64,000 nt of DNA from Aquabacterium lacunae (lineage in GTDB: Bacteria > Pseudomonadota > Gammaproteobacteria > Burkholderiales > Burkholderiaceae_C). The stretch is taken from positions 1 through 64,000 of the forward strand of contig NZ_SIXI01000006.1 of the NCBI RefSeq assembly GCF_004310865.1, in the 5' to 3' direction. The translations under genes and the position numbers were made by a program. Within the stretch, counting starts at the first letter, position 1; each line of letters opens with the position of its first letter. Of this stretch, positions 36,613 to 44,833 are shown piece by piece. The notes beneath the pieces are model-generated. The model was not told the origin of the DNA, did not search any database, and saw only the letters and a list, made by a program, of their open reading frames with translations.

Positions 36613-36681
36613 CAGGCGCTGGACGATCACCGCCTGTCGAACACAGGCTGCGGCACCCACAAGGCACCCCGAAGGCACTTC

Positions 36682-36831
36682 ATGGACATCCTCTACCTGC
36701 TCTTGCCACTGTCGGTGGTCCTCGTCATGCTCATTCTGGGCGTGCTGGCCTGGTCGATCTACCGGGGCCAATTTGACGATCTGGACCAGGAAGGCGTCCG
36801 GATCCTTGAGGACGATCAAGAGTCAAACTGA
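36682..36831 (+). CDS. ccoS: cbb3-type oxidase assembly protein CcoS
   Basis: This 49-residue protein has one N-terminal helix (ILYLLLPLSVVLVMLILGVLAW), then SIYRGQFDDLDQEG and an acidic tail, matching the CcoS family. CcoS is needed for cofactor insertion into cbb3 oxidase in other bacteria. It lies between ccoI and ccoN and is too short for many gene finders. Confidence 0.9.
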   Translation: MDILYLLLPLSVVLVMLILGVLAWSIYRGQFDDLDQEGVRILEDDQESN

Positions 36832-36840
36832 AACTATGGC

Positions 36841-36881
36841 TTGATCTAAGCCAATTGGGCGTACTGGTTTGCCCTCACAAT
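36841..36881 (+). promoter_or_regulatory. FNR-type box and -10 element before ccoN
   Basis: TTGATctaaGCCAA at 36841-36854 keeps the left half-site and three of five bases of the right. A CACAAT element at 36876-36881 is centred 31 bases downstream, the class II FNR spacing. The predicted start of transcription is near 36888, 22 nt before the ccoN ATG. Confidence 0.6.
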
Positions 36882-36909
36882 AGCGCCCGTTGAACAAGGA
36901 GAACTAGTG

Positions 36910-38337
36910 ATGGCAACCAACCGCTCTGCCACCTACAACGACACGGTTGTCCGGCTTTTCGCCGTCGCCGCTGTGGTGTGGGGGGTCGTGGGCATGGCCG
37001 TCGGGGTGTTCATTGCATCCCAACTGGCCTGGCCCGAACTGAACTTTGGCGTCCCCTGGCTGACCTACAGCCGCTTGCGCCCTCTGCACACCAACGCGGT
37101 GATTTTCGCGTTCGGTGGCTGTGCGCTGTTCGCCACGTCGTATTACGTCGTGCAACGCACCTGTCAGACGCGTCTCTTCTCTGACGCGCTGGGCATGTTC
37201 ACGTTTGTGGGCTGGCAGGCCGTCATTCTGGCCGCGGCCGTCACGCTGCCCATGGGCATGACCCAGGGCAAGGAATACGCCGAACTCGAATGGCCGATCG
37301 ACCTGCTGATCGCTGTGGTCTGGGTGGCTTACGCCGTCAACTTCTTTGGCACCATCGGCATTCGCAAGGTGCGTCACATTTATGTGGCCAACTGGTTCTA
37401 TGGCGCGTTCATTCTGGCGGTGGCCCTGCTGCACATCGTCAACAGCGCTGCGGTGCCGGTCGACATGACCAAGTCCTACTCGGCCTACGCCGGTGTGCAG
37501 GACGCCATGGTGCAATGGTGGTACGGCCACAATGCCGTGGGCTTCTTCCTGACCGCAGGCTTCCTGGGCATGATGTACTACTTCATCCCCAAGCAGGCCG
37601 GTCTGCCCGTGTATTCGTATCGCCTGTCGATCGTGCACTTCTGGGCCCTGATCTTCACCTACATGTGGGCGGGTCCTCACCACCTGCACTACACCGCACT
37701 GCCCGACTGGGCCCAGTCGGTGGGCATGTTGTTCTCTCTGATCCTGCTGGCGCCTTCGTGGGGCGGCATGATCAACGGCATCATGACCCTGTCGGGTGCC
37801 TGGCACAAGCTGCGCGATGACCCCATCCTGAAGTTCCTGATCGTGTCCCTGTCGTTCTACGGCATGTCCACCTTCGAGGGCCCCATGATGGCCATCAAGA
37901 CCGTGAACTCGCTGTCGCACTACACCGACTGGACCGTGGGCCACGTGCACTCGGGCGCCCTGGGCTGGGTGGGTCTGATTTCGATGGGTTCGCTGTATTA
38001 CCTGATCCCGCGCCTGTTCGGCCGCAAGCAGATGTACAGCACCACCGCCATCTCGGTGCACTTCTGGGCAGCCACCATCGGCATCGTGCTGTACATCGCT
38101 GCCATGTGGATCGCCGGCGTGATGCAGGGCCTGATGTGGCGTGCAGTGAACCCCGACGGCACGCTGGTCTACAGCTTCGTCGAAAGCGTGAAGGCCACCT
38201 ATCCGTTCTACGTGCTGCGTGTGGCCGGTGGCCTGCTGTACCTGGGCGGGATGATTCTGATGCTGTGGAACACCGTGATGACCGTCATGGCGGGTCGTTC
38301 TTCCACCGTGTCTGTGCCTCAACCGGCTCACGCCTGA
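36910..38337 (+). CDS. ccoN: cbb3-type cytochrome c oxidase subunit I
   Basis: This 475-residue subunit has about 12 membrane helices and the heme/CuB ligand histidines in [16 protein letters not shown] and [11 protein letters not shown]. It is the catalytic subunit of the high-affinity cbb3 oxidase used at low oxygen. AAGGAG lies 8 nt before the ATG at 36910; a GTG three bases earlier is in frame. ccoO, ccoQ and ccoP follow closely. Confidence 0.96.
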   Translation: MATNRSATYNDTVVRLFAVAAVVWGVVGMAVGVFIASQLAWPELNFGVPWLTYSRLRPLHTNAVIFAFGGCALFATSYYVVQRTCQTRLFSDALGMFTFVGWQAVILAAAVTLPMGMTQGKEYAELEWPIDLLIAVVWVAYAVNFFGTIGIRKVRHIYVANWFYGAFILAVALLHIVNSAAVPVDMTKSYSAYAGVQDAMVQWWYGHNAVGFFLTAGFLGMMYYFIPKQAGLPVYSYRLSIVHFWALIFTYMWAGPHHLHYTALPDWAQSVGMLFSLILLAPSWGGMINGIMTLSGAWHKLRDDPILKFLIVSLSFYGMSTFEGPMMAIKTVNSLSHYTDWTVGHVHSGALGWVGLISMGSLYYLIPRLFGRKQMYSTTAISVHFWAATIGIVLYIAAMWIAGVMQGLMWRAVNPDGTLVYSFVESVKATYPFYVLRVAGGLLYLGGMILMLWNTVMTVMAGRSSTVSVPQPAHA

Positions 38338-38354
38338 GTTGAAGGAGTACCAAC

Positions 38355-38981
38355 ATGGCTGATAACCACAAAGTCGCAACCTTCTCCCACGAGCGGATCG
38401 AAACCAGCAACACGCTGCTGATCGTGCTGACCCTCGTGGTCATTCTGTTCGGTGGCCTGGTCGAAATCGTGCCGCTGTTCTTCCAGCGCAGTACCACGCA
38501 ACCGGTTGAAGGCCTCAAGCCTTACACCGCACTGCAACTGGCGGGGCGTGACGTCTACCTGCGTGAAGGTTGCTACGGCTGCCACTCGCAGATGATCCGC
38601 CCCTTCCGCGCCGAAACCCTGCGTTACGGCCACTATTCGATGGCTGGTGAGTTCGTGTACGACCACCCCTTCCAGTGGGGCTCCAAGCGCACCGGCCCGG
38701 ACCTGCACCGTGTGGGTGGCAAGTACTCGGACGAATGGCATCGCGCTCACCTGGTGAACCCGCGCGCTGTGGTGCCCGAGTCCAACATGCCTGCTTACCC
38801 GTGGCTGGAGACCAACCAGGTGAACCCGGCCGGCATGGCGCCTCGCATGGAGGCCCTTCGCAAGGTGGGCGTTCCGTACACCGATGCCGAGATCAAGGCT
38901 GCCGCTGACGAAGTCAAGGGCAAGACCGAGATGGAAGCCGTGATCGCCTACCTGCAGGTGCTGGGCACCGCCGTCAAGTAA
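38355..38981 (+). CDS. ccoO: cbb3-type cytochrome c oxidase subunit II (mono-heme)
   Basis: This 208-residue membrane-anchored c-type cytochrome has one N-terminal helix ([23 protein letters not shown]) and one heme site C73-Y-G-C76-H77. It passes electrons to CcoN. AAGGAG precedes the ATG at a normal spacing, and the gene starts 17 nt after ccoN. Confidence 0.96.
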   Translation: MADNHKVATFSHERIETSNTLLIVLTLVVILFGGLVEIVPLFFQRSTTQPVEGLKPYTALQLAGRDVYLREGCYGCHSQMIRPFRAETLRYGHYSMAGEFVYDHPFQWGSKRTGPDLHRVGGKYSDEWHRAHLVNPRAVVPESNMPAYPWLETNQVNPAGMAPRMEALRKVGVPYTDAEIKAAADEVKGKTEMEAVIAYLQVLGTAVK

Positions 38982-38997
38982 GACGGAAGGAGCAGTG

Positions 38998-39135
38998 ATG
39001 GACATCGGCATCTGGCGCAGCGCAGTCACCGTCCTGTCACTGTGCTTGTTCGTGGGCATTGTCGTGTGGGTGTATGCCCGCAAGAACAAGGACCACTTCG
39101 AGGAGGCAGGCAAGCTGCCCCCCGACGACGAATGA
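38998..39135 (+). CDS. ccoQ: cbb3-type oxidase small subunit CcoQ
   Basis: This 45-residue protein has a single helix (VTVLSLCLFVGIVVWVYA), then RKNKDHFEEAGKLPPDDE, the usual CcoQ pattern. CcoQ stabilises the cbb3 complex. GGAAGGAG lies before the ATG. The stop overlaps an upstream in-frame ATG of ccoP by 4 nt. Confidence 0.93.
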   Translation: MDIGIWRSAVTVLSLCLFVGIVVWVYARKNKDHFEEAGKLPPDDE

Positions 39136-39149
39136 ATCTGGAGGCTCAA

Positions 39150-40103
39150 ATGAGCGACTTTTATGGAGGCTGGGGGCTTTTCGTCTCGGCCATCGTGATC
39201 GCAGGCCTGGTGTACTGCATCGCCGTTTTGTGGGGTGCAGCACGCCACAAGGTGATCCGTGACGCCCAGGGCAACGTCCAGGCCGACACCGGCCACGTGT
39301 GGGATGGTGACCTGCGTGAACTGAACAACCCGCTACCACGCTGGTGGCTGGTGCTGTTCATCCTCACCGTGGTGTTTTCGTGCGTGTACTTGTACCTGTA
39401 CCCGGGTCTGGGTGAGCACAAGGGTTTGCTCGGTTGGTCCCAGGTTGGCCAGTTGCAGGACGAAATCAAGAAGGCCAAGGCGTCCGAAGAGCAGGTCTAT
39501 GCGAAGTTCCGCACCGCTTCGGTCGAAGACATCGCCCGTGACCCGCAGGCCCGTGCCATCGGTGAGCGCCTGTTCTTGAACAACTGCGCGGCCTGCCACG
39601 GCTCCGACGCCCGAGGCGCCAAGAGCTTCCCCAACCTGACCGACAAGGACTGGTTGCATGGCGGTTCGCCCGAGCAGATCACCCAGACGCTGGTGGAAGG
39701 CCGCCGCGGCCAGATGCCTCCGATGGCCGCAGCCGTTGGTTCGGGTGAAGAAGTTCGCCAGGTGGCCAACTACGTGCTGAGCCTGTCGGGCAGTGCCCAC
39801 AACCCGCTGCTGGCGCAGTTGGGCAAGGACAAGTTCAAGGCCGCCTGCGCCGCCTGTCACGGCGCAGAAGGCAAGGGCAACCACGCCGTGGGCGCTCCCA
39901 ACCTGACCGACAAGATCTGGCTGCATGGCTGGGGTGAGCAGGCGGTGATCGAAATGATCAACAAAGGCAAGCTCAATGTGATGCCGGCCCAGAAGGACCG
40001 TTACAGCCCCGAGCAGATCAAGGTGTTGACCGCCTACGTGTGGGGCCTGTCGAACGGGGTCCAGACCGCCGAGGCCAAGACGGCCGACGTGTCGGCCAAG
40101 TAA
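39150..40103 (+). CDS. ccoP: cbb3-type cytochrome c oxidase subunit III (di-heme)
   Basis: This 317-residue subunit has two N-terminal helices and two heme sites, C146-A-A-C149-H150 and C233-A-A-C236-H237. It takes electrons from soluble or membrane cytochromes and hands them to CcoO/CcoN. GGAGG precedes the ATG at 39150. The ATG at 39132, overlapping the ccoQ stop, is in frame but lacks a ribosome site. Confidence 0.95.
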   Translation: MSDFYGGWGLFVSAIVIAGLVYCIAVLWGAARHKVIRDAQGNVQADTGHVWDGDLRELNNPLPRWWLVLFILTVVFSCVYLYLYPGLGEHKGLLGWSQVGQLQDEIKKAKASEEQVYAKFRTASVEDIARDPQARAIGERLFLNNCAACHGSDARGAKSFPNLTDKDWLHGGSPEQITQTLVEGRRGQMPPMAAAVGSGEEVRQVANYVLSLSGSAHNPLLAQLGKDKFKAACAACHGAEGKGNHAVGAPNLTDKIWLHGWGEQAVIEMINKGKLNVMPAQKDRYSPEQIKVLTAYVWGLSNGVQTAEAKTADVSAK

Positions 40104-40111
40104 GCCGCGAC

Positions 40112-40136
40112 AACCCGGTCAGAGTTTGACCGGGTT
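40112..40136 (+). terminator. Hairpin after ccoP (possible attenuator or processing site)
   Basis: AACCCGGTCA and TGACCGGGTT form a perfect 10-bp stem with a 5-nt loop, 8 nt after the ccoP stop. There is no T run, so it is not a classical terminator. Its right arm overlaps the FNR-like box described next. Confidence 0.5.
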
Positions 40137-40165
40137 CAAACCCGACGGTGGATGATCGGTATACC
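40126..40165 (+). promoter_or_regulatory. FNR-type box and -10 element before ccoG
   Basis: TTGACcgggTTCAA (40126-40139) matches 8 of 10 defined bases of the FNR palindrome. A TATACC element at 40160-40165 is centred 30 bases downstream. ccoG may thus have its own anaerobic promoter separate from ccoNOQP. Confidence 0.5.
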
Positions 40166-40189
40166 CTCAGGGGTACTGACATCCACCGT
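40145..40189 (+). promoter_or_regulatory. Nested inverted repeat before ccoG with CsoR-like core
   Basis: The outer arms ACGGTGGATG (40145-40154) and CATCCACCGT (40180-40189) are perfectly complementary. They enclose TACCCTCAGGGGTA (40162-40175), whose TACCC/GGGTA arms resemble operators of CsoR-type copper sensors. The core overlaps the suggested -10 element. It could be an operator, a structured leader, or both. Confidence 0.45.
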
Positions 40190-40206
40190 TTTGCATGGGT
40201 GAATCC

Positions 40207-41685
40207 ATGAGCACCAAGCAGCCCGACAAAGGGCCCCAACGCATCATTCCGATCAAGGCCGAACCGGCGGTGCCCGTTGGTGGCAGTGTCGAATCGGTGC
40301 TGTTGTACCAGGCCTCTGAAAAAATCTATCCCCGTGAAGTGCATGGGTGGTTCCAGCGCTGGCGCTGGGCCATCGTGCTGGCCACCCAGTTGGTGTTCTA
40401 TGGCCTGCCATGGCTGAACTGGAACGGGCGTCAGGCGGTGTTGTTCGACCTCGGTGCGCGCCGTTTCTACCTGTTCGATCTGGTGCTGTACCCGCAGGAC
40501 TTCATCTTTCTGACGGTGCTGCTGCTGATATCAGCCTACGGCCTGTTCTTGTTCACCGCGGTGGCGGGGCGCTTGTGGTGTGGTTTTGCCTGCCCGCAAA
40601 CGGTCTACACCGAAATCTTCCTCTGGATCGAGCGCCAGTGGGAGGGTGACCGCGGCAAACGCATGAAGCTCGACAAATCGTCCTGGAGTGTCGACAAGGT
40701 CTGGCGCAAGGGCGGCAAGCACGCCAGCTGGCTGGCGCTGTCGGCCTGGACCGGCTTCACGTTCGTGGGCTATTTCACGCCGGTGCAGTTGCTGGTGCAC
40801 GAAGCGGTCACGCTCACCATGGGGCCCTGGGAAATCTTCTGGACGGGCTTCTACGGTTTTGCCACGTATGGCAACGCGGGGTTCATGCGTGAGCAGGTCT
40901 GCAAGTACATGTGCCCCTATGCGCGCTTCCAGAGCGCCATGTTCGACCGGGATACCCTGATCATCAGCTACGACGAAAAGCGTGGTGAGCCCCGCGGCTC
41001 GCGTTCGCGCAAGACCGATGCCGCTGAAAAGGGGCAGGGCGACTGCGTGGACTGCACCTTGTGTGTGCAGGTGTGCCCCACGGGCATCGACATTCGCAAA
41101 GGGCTGCAGTATGAATGCATCGGGTGTGCCGCCTGCATCGACGTGTGCGACACCGTGATGGACAAGATGGGCTCGCCGCGTGGCTTGATCCGCTACGCCA
41201 CGCAGAACTCGCTCGAAAAGGGTTGGGACAACCGCAAGATGTGGAGCCGGGTGGCGCGCCCTCGCGTGCTGGGTTACTCGGCGGTTTTCGTGGTGGTCGT
41301 CATTGCCTTCCTGGGCAGCCTGCTGATGCGCACGCCCTTCAAGGTGGATGTGGTGCGTGACCGGGGGGCTCTGGGGCGCGTGGTGGACGACGGTTTTGTG
41401 GAAAACGTCTACCGTGTGCAGATCATGAACGCCACCGAGTCCGAACAGCGGTTCACCGTCTTCGCCGACAATCTCACCCGTGTGCAGGTGTCGGCCCAGG
41501 ACGTGATCGTGCTGGGCCCGGCCGAGGCGCGATGGGTGCCTGTGACAGTCAAGGTGCCGCCGGAAGTTGCCCAGGCCATGGGCACAGGCGCTCATCCCAT
41601 CGACATGGTGGTGACGCGGCAACGGGCGGGCGAGGAGCCTGAGCGGGCTGTGCGCGAAAAGACAACTTTCATGGTGCCGCGCTGA
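40207..41685 (+). CDS. ccoG: CcoG/RdxA cupric reductase for cbb3 oxidase assembly
   Basis: This 492-residue membrane ferredoxin-like protein has about five helices, a membrane CxxxCP motif (GFACPQTVYTE), two 4Fe-4S motifs (CVDCTLCVQVCP and CIGCAACIDVC) and a C-terminal Ig-like FixG domain. CcoG proteins reduce Cu(II) to Cu(I) for the oxidase. The ATG at 40207 follows GGGTGA; an upstream ATG at 40195 is also in frame. Confidence 0.92.
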   Translation: MSTKQPDKGPQRIIPIKAEPAVPVGGSVESVLLYQASEKIYPREVHGWFQRWRWAIVLATQLVFYGLPWLNWNGRQAVLFDLGARRFYLFDLVLYPQDFIFLTVLLLISAYGLFLFTAVAGRLWCGFACPQTVYTEIFLWIERQWEGDRGKRMKLDKSSWSVDKVWRKGGKHASWLALSAWTGFTFVGYFTPVQLLVHEAVTLTMGPWEIFWTGFYGFATYGNAGFMREQVCKYMCPYARFQSAMFDRDTLIISYDEKRGEPRGSRSRKTDAAEKGQGDCVDCTLCVQVCPTGIDIRKGLQYECIGCAACIDVCDTVMDKMGSPRGLIRYATQNSLEKGWDNRKMWSRVARPRVLGYSAVFVVVVIAFLGSLLMRTPFKVDVVRDRGALGRVVDDGFVENVYRVQIMNATESEQRFTVFADNLTRVQVSAQDVIVLGPAEARWVPVTVKVPPEVAQAMGTGAHPIDMVVTRQRAGEEPERAVREKTTFMVPR

Positions 41686-41710
41686 GCGCTGCATCGAACA
41701 AGGAGCTGGC

Positions 41711-41956
41711 ATGAGCCGGAACGACAAGAATAATTCGCGCGACACCAAGCCGTGGTGGAAGTACCCCATGGTGTGGATGATCATCGGCGGCCCTGCCATC
41801 GTGGTGGTGGCAGGCATCAGCACGGCAGTGATCGCCTACCGCCATGTCGACCCCGTGCTCGATGCCAGCAAGCCGGCCGACAACGCCGGCGAACTGCCCG
41901 CACTGCAAGGCCGCAACAAGGCCGCCGAAACGGCCACGCAGCCTGCTGAGCGCTGA
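41711..41956 (+). CDS. ccoH: Short CcoH/FixH-like protein
   Basis: This 81-residue protein has one helix (MVWMIIGGPAIVVVAGISTAVIAY) followed by RHVDPVL, as at the N terminus of FixH/CcoH. The periplasmic domain of longer FixH proteins is missing; a short polar tail follows instead. AAGGAG lies 7 nt before the ATG, and the gene starts 25 nt after ccoG. FixH family members help assemble cbb3 oxidase. Confidence 0.78.
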   Translation: MSRNDKNNSRDTKPWWKYPMVWMIIGGPAIVVVAGISTAVIAYRHVDPVLDASKPADNAGELPALQGRNKAAETATQPAER

Positions 41957-42033
41957 TCAGGGTTCTTCCCGGTGTGGGGGCGCCGCCAAAGGCGCACCAT
42001 GGGATGGTGTTCCCAACCTTGTTGGAGGTGAGC

Positions 42034-42297
42034 ATGACCCCTCGCACACTGCATGTGGCGCAAATCCTTTGGCCCGCCTTTCTGGTGGCGGCCGTGATGG
42101 AAATGGTGGTGTTCGCCTGGGTCGATCCCGGGCAGCTGCGTTTTGGCAGGTGGCATCCGGATGCCAACACGGCCTATTCGCTGGCTTTCCTGGTGTTCTG
42201 GGGCCTGGTGACGGTCGCTTCGGCCATCAGTCATTGGCTGATGAAACAGCCGATCGATCCCCGCGACGCAGGCCTTGCCCACCGCATGGAGACCTGA
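42034..42297 (+). CDS. Small two-helix membrane protein of the cco cluster
   Basis: This 87-residue protein has two helices (ILWPAFLVAAVMEMVVFAWV; SLAFLVFWGLVTVASAISHWL) with the acidic/polar link DPGQLRFGRWHPDANTAY. I do not recognise a named family. GGAGG is well placed before the ATG at 42034. It is last in the cco cluster, before a strong terminator, so a role in oxidase assembly is possible but unproven. Confidence 0.75.
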   Translation: MTPRTLHVAQILWPAFLVAAVMEMVVFAWVDPGQLRFGRWHPDANTAYSLAFLVFWGLVTVASAISHWLMKQPIDPRDAGLAHRMET

Positions 42298-42301
42298 ATG
42301 A

Positions 42302-42328
42302 AAAAGCCCGTCCGAGTGACGGGCTTTT
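42302..42328. terminator. Bidirectional rho-independent terminator between the cco cluster and fnr
   Basis: AAAAGCCCGTC and GACGGGCTTTT form an 11-bp stem with a 5-nt loop. A/T runs on both sides let it serve the plus-strand cco genes and the minus-strand fnr gene. Confidence 0.9.
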
Positions 42329-42402
42329 CACTGGCTGCACAGATGGTGCTCGACTGGCGCCCGGGTGGCGCACGGTGTTGAGCGACCGTGGCCTCCAATG
42401 AC

Positions 42403-43188
42403 TCAGCAGCGGGTCGAGTTCACCAGGGCACGAAGCCCGGCCTCGTTGACGATGCGGATGTCACGCTGCTTCACCTCCAGCAGTCCTTCGTCCTGGAACC
42501 GAGAGAAAGTGCGGCTGACCGTTTCCAGCTTCAGGCCCAGGTAGCTGCCGATTTCTTCGCGGGTCATGCGCAGCACCAGTGCGGTGGATGAAAAGCCGCG
42601 TGCATGCAGACGCTGTGTGAGGTTCAGCAGGAAGGCCGCCAGCCGCTCCTCGGCGCGCATGCTGCCCAACAGCAGCATCACACCATGGTCGCGCACGATC
42701 TCGCGGCTCATGATCTTGTGGAACTGGTGCTGCAGGTCGGAGAACTCGCGCGACAGGTCTTCCAGTTGCGAGTAGGGGATCACACACACTTGCGAATCCT
42801 CCAGGGCCACGGCGTCACAGGCGTGGTGGTCGGTGCTGATGCCGTCCAGCCCCAGCAACTCACCGGCCATCTGAAAGCCCGTCACCTGATCACGGCCGTC
42901 TTCAGAAGACACACAGGTCTTGAAGAAACCAGTGCGCACGGCGTACACGGCTTTGAACGCTTCTCCCGCGTGGAACAGGGCTTCACCGCGCTTGACCGTC
43001 TTGCGGTTGGCCACCAGGTTGTCGAGTTGAGACAGCTGCGGTTGGCTGAGCCCCACCGGCAGGCACAGTTCCCGCAGGTTGCAGCTGGAACAGGCGACCT
43101 TGAAGCTTTCGTATTTCATGGAACAGGCGGAATCAGGCTGACACCGATGTGCAGCCGGAGGCGCAATCGTTGTAGAGGGCGTGTCCAT
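42403..43188 (-). CDS. fnr: FNR/Anr-type oxygen-sensing transcriptional regulator
   Basis: With the ATG at 43188 the protein has 261 residues. It has the N-terminal cluster motif C33-x2-C36-x5-C42 and a distal C135 (QVCVIPY), the four cysteines that hold the oxygen-labile 4Fe-4S cluster. A cNMP-like fold and a C-terminal Crp helix-turn-helix (REEIGSYLGLKLETVSRTFSRFQ) with E-x2-SR recognition residues follow. It should bind TTGAT-N4-ATCAA sites when oxygen is low. Such sites are seen before ccoI, ccoN, ccoG and hemN. Starts at 43215 and 43119 are also possible. Confidence 0.93.
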   Translation of the reverse strand: MDTPSTTIAPPAAHRCQPDSACSMKYESFKVACSSCNLRELCLPVGLSQPQLSQLDNLVANRKTVKRGEALFHAGEAFKAVYAVRTGFFKTCVSSEDGRDQVTGFQMAGELLGLDGISTDHHACDAVALEDSQVCVIPYSQLEDLSREFSDLQHQFHKIMSREIVRDHGVMLLLGSMRAEERLAAFLLNLTQRLHARGFSSTALVLRMTREEIGSYLGLKLETVSRTFSRFQDEGLLEVKQRDIRIVNEAGLRALVNSTRC

Positions 43189-43296
43189 GGTAGCAGTTGA
43201 GGCGTGCAAGGTCATGTGATTCAGGTGATTGGCGATGTGGCCGCTCACGGGTTGGATCAAACTGCGGTCATTGTTGCGCCAGTGGGCGCACCGCAC

Positions 43297-43310
43297 TTGA
43301 GCCAGATCAA
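43297..43310 (+). promoter_or_regulatory. FNR-type box in the fnr-hemN intergenic region
   Basis: TTGAGccagATCAA matches 9 of 10 defined bases of the FNR palindrome. It is centred 42 nt before the hemN ATG and 115 nt before the fnr start. A CACAGT element at 43332-43337 is at the -10 distance for hemN. It may activate hemN and could also affect fnr itself. Confidence 0.65.
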
Positions 43311-43345
43311 GTCAGGCACAGTCACCTTTGGCACAGTGCCTCCTC

Positions 43346-44776
43346 ATGAATGCACAGGCACTGGCATTGTCCGAATCTCCTCAGCCTCCAGACATCACGC
43401 AGGACATCATCCGGCGACTGGACGTGCAGGGGCCTCGCTACACCTCCTACCCCACAGCCGACCGGTTTGTCGAAGCCTTCGGTCCCGCGCAATACGCCCA
43501 AGCCTTGCAGCAGCGCGCCTGTGGGGGCGGGGCCATCGGTGGGGCTGCCGCACCGCTGTCGGTGTACGTGCACATCCCTTTCTGCGAGTCCGTGTGCTAC
43601 TACTGCGCCTGCAACAAGGTGGTCACGCGCCGCAGGGAGCGCGCAGATGCGTACCTGCACGACCTGTTCCGAGAAATCGACCTGCACGAGGCGGTGCTGG
43701 GCACTGGGCAGAGCCTGTCGCAGTTGCACCTGGGCGGCGGCACGCCCACCTATTTCAGCGACGAGCAGATCGAGCGACTGCTCATGAAGCTGCAGTCGGT
43801 GTTCCGTTTTGTGCCCGGTGGCGAGTATTCGATCGAAGTCGATCCCCGCACCGTCGATGCCGAGCGGCTTTCGCGCCTGTGGGCCATGGGCTTCAACCGC
43901 ATCAGCCTGGGTGTGCAGGATTTCGACCCGGCGGTTCAGCTGGCGGTGCACCGTGTTCAGCCTTTCGAACAGGTGGCGGCTCTGACCCGTGCCGCGCGTG
44001 ACGTGGGCTTCGAGTCCATCAACATGGACCTGATCTATGGCCTGCCGCGCCAGACACCCGAAAGCTTTGCGCGCTCATTGGTCCAGGTCAGTGAGTTGCG
44101 CCCGGAGCGCATTGCCCTGTATGCCTACGCACACCTGCCCCAGAGGTTCAAGCCACAGCGCCGCATTGACGCGCGCCTGTTGCCGCCCGCGCCTGACAAG
44201 GTCGGCATGTTGTCGGCGGCCATCATGCAGTTCCGTGCAGCCGGCTACGACTACATCGGCATGGACCACTTTGCTCTGCCGACCGACCCGCTGGCCGTGG
44301 CCAAGCGCCAGGGGCGCTTGCATCGCAACTTCCAGGGGTACAGCACCCATGCTGACAGCGACCTGGTCGCCCTCGGTGTCTCGGCCATCGGTCGCATCGG
44401 GCCCCATTATTCGCAGAATGCGAAGACCGTGGAGGACTACCACGATGCGCTCAGCCGCGGCGAGTTCCCCATCCAGCGCGGACTTTCCCTGTCGCGCGAC
44501 GACATGGTGCGCCGTGCAGTGATCATGGCCATCATGTGCCAGGGCAGGGTGGACATCGAATCCATCGAGCTGGCCTGGTTGATCGATTTCAGGCAATACT
44601 TCGGGCCCGAAATCGATCAGTTGGAACCGCTCACCGAGAAGGGGCTGGTCGTCATGGAGCCGGATGGCATCCGTGTCACGCCGCTGGGTTGGTATTTTGT
44701 TCGCGCCATTGCCATGGTGTTCGACCGTCATCTGCAGGCAGACAGGGCGGTTGAGCGATTTTCTCGCATCATCTGA
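43346..44776 (+). CDS. hemN: Oxygen-independent coproporphyrinogen III oxidase
   Basis: This 476-residue radical SAM enzyme has the cluster motif C80-x3-C84-x2-C87 (CESVCYYC), GGGTPT and the C-terminal HemN domain. It decarboxylates coproporphyrinogen III without oxygen, supplying heme for the microaerobic oxidase. It has the full HemN length, unlike the shorter HemW proteins. No Shine-Dalgarno is visible before the ATG at 43346. Confidence 0.94.
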   Translation: MNAQALALSESPQPPDITQDIIRRLDVQGPRYTSYPTADRFVEAFGPAQYAQALQQRACGGGAIGGAAAPLSVYVHIPFCESVCYYCACNKVVTRRRERADAYLHDLFREIDLHEAVLGTGQSLSQLHLGGGTPTYFSDEQIERLLMKLQSVFRFVPGGEYSIEVDPRTVDAERLSRLWAMGFNRISLGVQDFDPAVQLAVHRVQPFEQVAALTRAARDVGFESINMDLIYGLPRQTPESFARSLVQVSELRPERIALYAYAHLPQRFKPQRRIDARLLPPAPDKVGMLSAAIMQFRAAGYDYIGMDHFALPTDPLAVAKRQGRLHRNFQGYSTHADSDLVALGVSAIGRIGPHYSQNAKTVEDYHDALSRGEFPIQRGLSLSRDDMVRRAVIMAIMCQGRVDIESIELAWLIDFRQYFGPEIDQLEPLTEKGLVVMEPDGIRVTPLGWYFVRAIAMVFDRHLQADRAVERFSRII

Positions 44777-44833
44777 GGCCAACTCCGCGCCTTCGGGTGG
44801 ATGGGTTGCGGAGGACATGAGTCGGGAGTCCAC

